Source: Bacteroides sp. (lineage in GTDB: Bacteria > Bacteroidota > Bacteroidia > Bacteroidales > Bacteroidaceae). Taken from it: a stretch of 36,862 nucleotides of DNA. Made by a program: the position numbers and the translations under genes. The stretch is taken from NCBI GenBank assembly GCA_020861095.1, contig JAJBTC010000131.1, positions 1-36,862 of the forward strand, in the 5' to 3' direction. The notes below the pieces were generated by a model that did not search any database, was not told the origin of the DNA, and was given only the letters and a program-made list of their open reading frames with translations. Shown one piece after another: positions 34,389 to 36,862 of the stretch (position 1 is the first letter of the stretch; the number at the start of each line of letters is the position of its first letter).

Positions 34389-36530
34389 ATGGCAACGTTA
34401 CAAAAGATCAGATCGAAAGGACCTTTATTACTTATTGTAATCGGTTTTGCATTGTTCGCATTTATTGCTTCCGATGCATGGCGGATACTTCAGCCTCAGA
34501 TGTCACAGGACGTAGGAGAGGTGAATGGAAAGTCTATCTCTGTTCAGCAATACCAGGATCTTATAGAGGAATATACCGATGTTGTAAAACTTACTTCCGG
34601 CATGACTACCCTGACAGAAGAGCAAACCAATCAGATCAAGGATGAAGTGTGGCGCAACTTTATCAACAATAAATTGGTGGAGGATCAGGCCCAGAAGATC
34701 GGTCTGACCGTTTCCAAAGAAGAGATCCAGGCCATTATCAGCGAAGGATCACATCCCTTACTGATGCAGACCCCTTTTTATAATCCTCAGACCGGTGTAT
34801 TTGATCAGGATGGATTGAAAAAGGTATTGGCAGACTATGCCAGATATACCAAGTCAGGTGTTTATAGTCCTGAAGTGGAGTATTACGGAATGTTGGCACG
34901 CTATTGGAATTTTATAGAGAAGAACCTGATACAGACCCGTCTGGCAGAGAAATACCAGGCATTGATCAGCCAGTCGTTGAAATCTAATCCGGTAGAGGCG
35001 GAATTTACTTTTGACGGCAGAGTCAATCAGTCGGACGTATTACTGGCCGCGATCCCTTACTCCAGTGTTCCCGATTCGTTGATCCGTCTGAAAGAATCCG
35101 AACTGAAAAGCCTGTATAATAAGAAAAAAGAGCAGTTTCGCAGATATGCCGAAACCCGCAATATCAAGTATGTGGATGTACAGGTTGTTCCCAGTGAAGA
35201 AGATCGCGCGGCTCTTCAGAGCGAAATGGTAGAATATACCGAACAACTCCATAATACCCATACAGATTATACCAATTTCATCCGCTCTACAGCTTCCGAT
35301 TATCCGTATACAGATCTGTATTATACCCGCAATGCTTTTCCGGCGGATGTTGCCGCGCGTATCGATTCTACTTCTGTAGGAGAAGTATATGGCCCTTATT
35401 ACAATGCGGCGGATAATACGTTCAATACATTTAAAATTGTATCCAAAGCCACTATGCCGGATTCGGTTGAAATACGTCAGTTCATGGTTATGGAAGCAGA
35501 TCTGAACCGTCAGCAGGTAGTGGTAGACAGTGTACTGGCTGTTCTGAAAGCAGGCGCAGATTTTGAGGAAGTAGCACAGAGTTACGGACAGAATGGGGAA
35601 TCGCGCTGGATTTCTTCACAAGATTATGAAGGTGCGCAGCTGAGTGGTGATGATGTGAAATTCCTCCATACGCTGCATGCTCTGAATACACGTGAGATCG
35701 GGACTATTTCCCTGGTACAGGGACCTGTGATCATGCAGGTGCTGAATAAGAAAAGCAATCAGGAAAAATACAAAGTGGCAGTGGTCAAACGTACGGTGGA
35801 ATACAGTAAAGCCACGTACGATCGGATGTATAATGAGTTCAGCCAGTTTATCGCTGCCAATCCGACGATAGACCAGTTGACGGAAAATGCCGAGGAATCC
35901 GGTTACAGATTGCTGGAAAGGAACGAACTCTATAGTTCGGAGCATATGATTGGTGGTGTACGGGGAACCAAAGAAGCATTGCGTTGGGTATTTCATGCCA
36001 AACCGGGTGATGTCTCCAATCTCTATGAGGTGGGTGAGGCCAATGACAGATTGTTCGTGGTCGCGTTGTCCGCTATCAATAAAGAAGGATATACCCCGCT
36101 TTCGGAAGTACAGCAACAATTGAAGGCAGAACTGATCCGGGAAAAGAAAGCGGAAAAGATCATCGCTGATATGAAGGCTTCGGGAGCTACTTCATTTGAG
36201 CAATATAAAAATATGGAAAATGCGGTAAGCGATTCGATCCGGATGGTGACCTTCTCTGCTCCGGCCTATGTTTCCGTATTGCGTAGCAGCGAACCTTTGG
36301 TAGGAGCCTATGTTTCTGTCGCAGAACTGAATCAGCTGAGCCGTCCTATCCAGGGTAACGCGGGGGTAATGGTATTGCAGGTATATAGCAAAGAAAAGCT
36401 CAATGAAACTTTCGAAGTAACCACTGAGAAAGAAACTCTGGCTGATACGCAGACCCGAATGGCAAGCCGCTATATCAACGATCTGTATCTGAAGGCGAAA
36501 GTAAGGGACAATCGATATGTATTCTTCTAA
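34389..36530 (+). CDS. PpiD-like periplasmic peptidyl-prolyl isomerase (SurA_N family)
   Basis: The protein has 713 residues. One N-terminal membrane helix (GPLLLIVIGFALFAFIASDAW, about residues 11-31) anchors it in the inner membrane facing the periplasm. SurA_N-type segments follow: VNGKSISVQQYQDLIEEY and VWRNFINNKLVEDQAQKIGL, then VSKEEIQAII. A parvulin-like isomerase domain lies at about 345-450 (EIRQFMVMEADLNRQQVVVD; KAGADFEEVAQSYGQNGESRW). The C-terminal part resembles a second SurA/PpiD helical unit. Like E. coli PpiD it probably helps exported proteins fold as they leave SecYEG. The initial TLQKIRSKGPLL is typical of Bacteroidetes members. Confidence 0.9.
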   Translation: MATLQKIRSKGPLLLIVIGFALFAFIASDAWRILQPQMSQDVGEVNGKSISVQQYQDLIEEYTDVVKLTSGMTTLTEEQTNQIKDEVWRNFINNKLVEDQAQKIGLTVSKEEIQAIISEGSHPLLMQTPFYNPQTGVFDQDGLKKVLADYARYTKSGVYSPEVEYYGMLARYWNFIEKNLIQTRLAEKYQALISQSLKSNPVEAEFTFDGRVNQSDVLLAAIPYSSVPDSLIRLKESELKSLYNKKKEQFRRYAETRNIKYVDVQVVPSEEDRAALQSEMVEYTEQLHNTHTDYTNFIRSTASDYPYTDLYYTRNAFPADVAARIDSTSVGEVYGPYYNAADNTFNTFKIVSKATMPDSVEIRQFMVMEADLNRQQVVVDSVLAVLKAGADFEEVAQSYGQNGESRWISSQDYEGAQLSGDDVKFLHTLHALNTREIGTISLVQGPVIMQVLNKKSNQEKYKVAVVKRTVEYSKATYDRMYNEFSQFIAANPTIDQLTENAEESGYRLLERNELYSSEHMIGGVRGTKEALRWVFHAKPGDVSNLYEVGEANDRLFVVALSAINKEGYTPLSEVQQQLKAELIREKKAEKIIADMKASGATSFEQYKNMENAVSDSIRMVTFSAPAYVSVLRSSEPLVGAYVSVAELNQLSRPIQGNAGVMVLQVYSKEKLNETFEVTTEKETLADTQTRMASRYINDLYLKAKVRDNRYVFF

Positions 36531-36560
36531 TCCTTCTGAAACAAAATAAACATACATTGC

Positions 36561-36588
36561 GAAGGCCACCTGATAACGGGTGGCCTTC
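36561..36588 (+). terminator. Rho-independent terminator of ppiD
   Basis: GAAGGCCACC (36561-36570) pairs with GGTGGCCTTC (36579-36588): 10 bp, 8-base loop, followed by TCTGTTAAGTTTTGTT. It begins 31 bases after the ppiD stop. Confidence 0.85.
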
Positions 36589-36635
36589 TCTGTTAAGTTT
36601 TGTTGATTGGGCTGTTTATATCCACTTAAATTGAT

Positions 36636-36862
36636 TATATTTGCAAAATATAGGATGCGGTTCGGACAACGTTTCAAGCAAGTTTGATCTTTGCCTCTTA
36701 CCTTTCCTATAGGTGCAGCATACAGGATGCGCCTTAGTATAGCTAAAGTAAACTTTGCTCTGCTTTCGGCTTTCACTATATTTGCAGAATATAGGATGCG
36801 CCTTAGCATAGCTAAAGTAAACTTTGCTCTGCTTTCGGCTTTCACTATATTTGCAGAATATA
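36636..36862 (+). repeat. 69-bp tandem repeat, each unit with a complete predicted promoter
   Basis: Two near-identical 69-base units run from AGGATGCGCC at 36724 and at 36793; a degenerate unit (AGGATGCGG at 36652) precedes them by 72 bases, and the array continues to the window edge. Each good unit contains TTTG, 19 bases, then TATATTTG: 36754-36757 with 36777-36784, and 36823-36826 with 36846-36853. Each also holds a small TTAGC/GCTAA hairpin and the near-palindrome AGCTAAAGTAAACTTTGCT. The period is 23 codons, so the minus strand reads a repeated peptide without stops, which I take as incidental. The promoters point rightwards out of the window. Confidence 0.8.

Noticed and set aside
36192..36845. 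217-codon minus-strand frame with repeated KAESRAKFTLA peptides
   Set aside because: The peptide repeat follows from a 69-base DNA repeat divisible by three; the frame then runs antisense through the ppiD terminator and gene. The promoter reading of the repeat explains it better.
1..36862. tRNA or rRNA genes
   Set aside because: No cloverleaf with a GTTCGA-type T-arm and no rRNA-like stretch was found by eye; a covariance search could not be run.

Overview
The window looks like a chromosomal segment of a Bacteroidales bacterium, probably Tannerellaceae/Parabacteroides-like (inference). Many genes are preceded by the Bacteroidetes -7 element TAnnTTTG, in the best cases with a -33 TTTG/TTG 19-20 bp upstream, and Shine-Dalgarno sites are largely absent. 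The proteins belong to Bacteroidales families: a long SecA with an N-terminal coiled insert, an Lnb/DUF4105 protein, DUF3810, a DUF6340-like lipoprotein, a short CoaX and a PpiD-like SurA_N protein. Most of it is core housekeeping and envelope-biogenesis DNA, with accessory patches and repeat elements between operons.

Layout. 0-1.2 kb: an AT-rich aerolysin/ETX-MTX2-like lipoprotein gene whose signal peptide is out of frame by one base at an A8 tract. 1.3-3.6 kb (minus): a four-gene ECF sigma / anti-sigma / small exported protein / beta-barrel operon. 4.0-5.0 kb (minus): a Gfo/Idh/MocA oxidoreductase. 5.2-9.8 kb (plus): RNase Z, a YcbB-type L,D-transpeptidase overlapping a second ECF sigma factor, an anti-sigma-like protein and a Spy/CpxP-like protein, which together look like a cell-wall stress circuit. 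9.87-10.6 kb: repeat unit plus large palindromic element copy A. 11.0-12.9 kb (minus): DUF3810 metalloprotease-like protein and mazG. 13.0-13.3 kb: possible decayed small gene. 13.4-18.5 kb (plus): valS and a multi-PAS histidine kinase. 18.6-19.2 kb: palindromic element copy B, inverted relative to A. 19.3-27.5 kb (minus): two Bacteroidales proteins of unknown role, then secA, a catalytically degenerate alkaline-phosphatase-fold protein and an Lnb-like lipoprotein N-acyltransferase. 28.2-28.3 kb: a 22-bp tandem array. 28.5-36.5 kb (plus): coaX, an outer-membrane protein broken by a G7 frameshift, a TPR protein, lptC, a CNNM/CorC protein and ppiD, with a small palindromic insertion element before ppiD. 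The right edge carries 69-bp tandem repeats, each containing a complete predicted promoter.

How the parts fit. The theme is envelope construction and quality control: LptC (LPS export), SecA (secretion), Lnb (lipoprotein maturation), PpiD (periplasmic folding), L,D-transpeptidase (peptidoglycan crosslinks), and two ECF circuits that probably sense envelope damage. The most unusual material is (1) a family of nested-hairpin elements, two full copies in inverted orientation plus a short relative; (2) the tandem promoter-bearing repeats at the right edge; (3) two genes whose signal peptides are separated from the mature frame by a single-base change in a homopolymer, which could be phase variation or sequencing error; and (4) the Lnb / pseudo-phosphatase gene pair next to secA.
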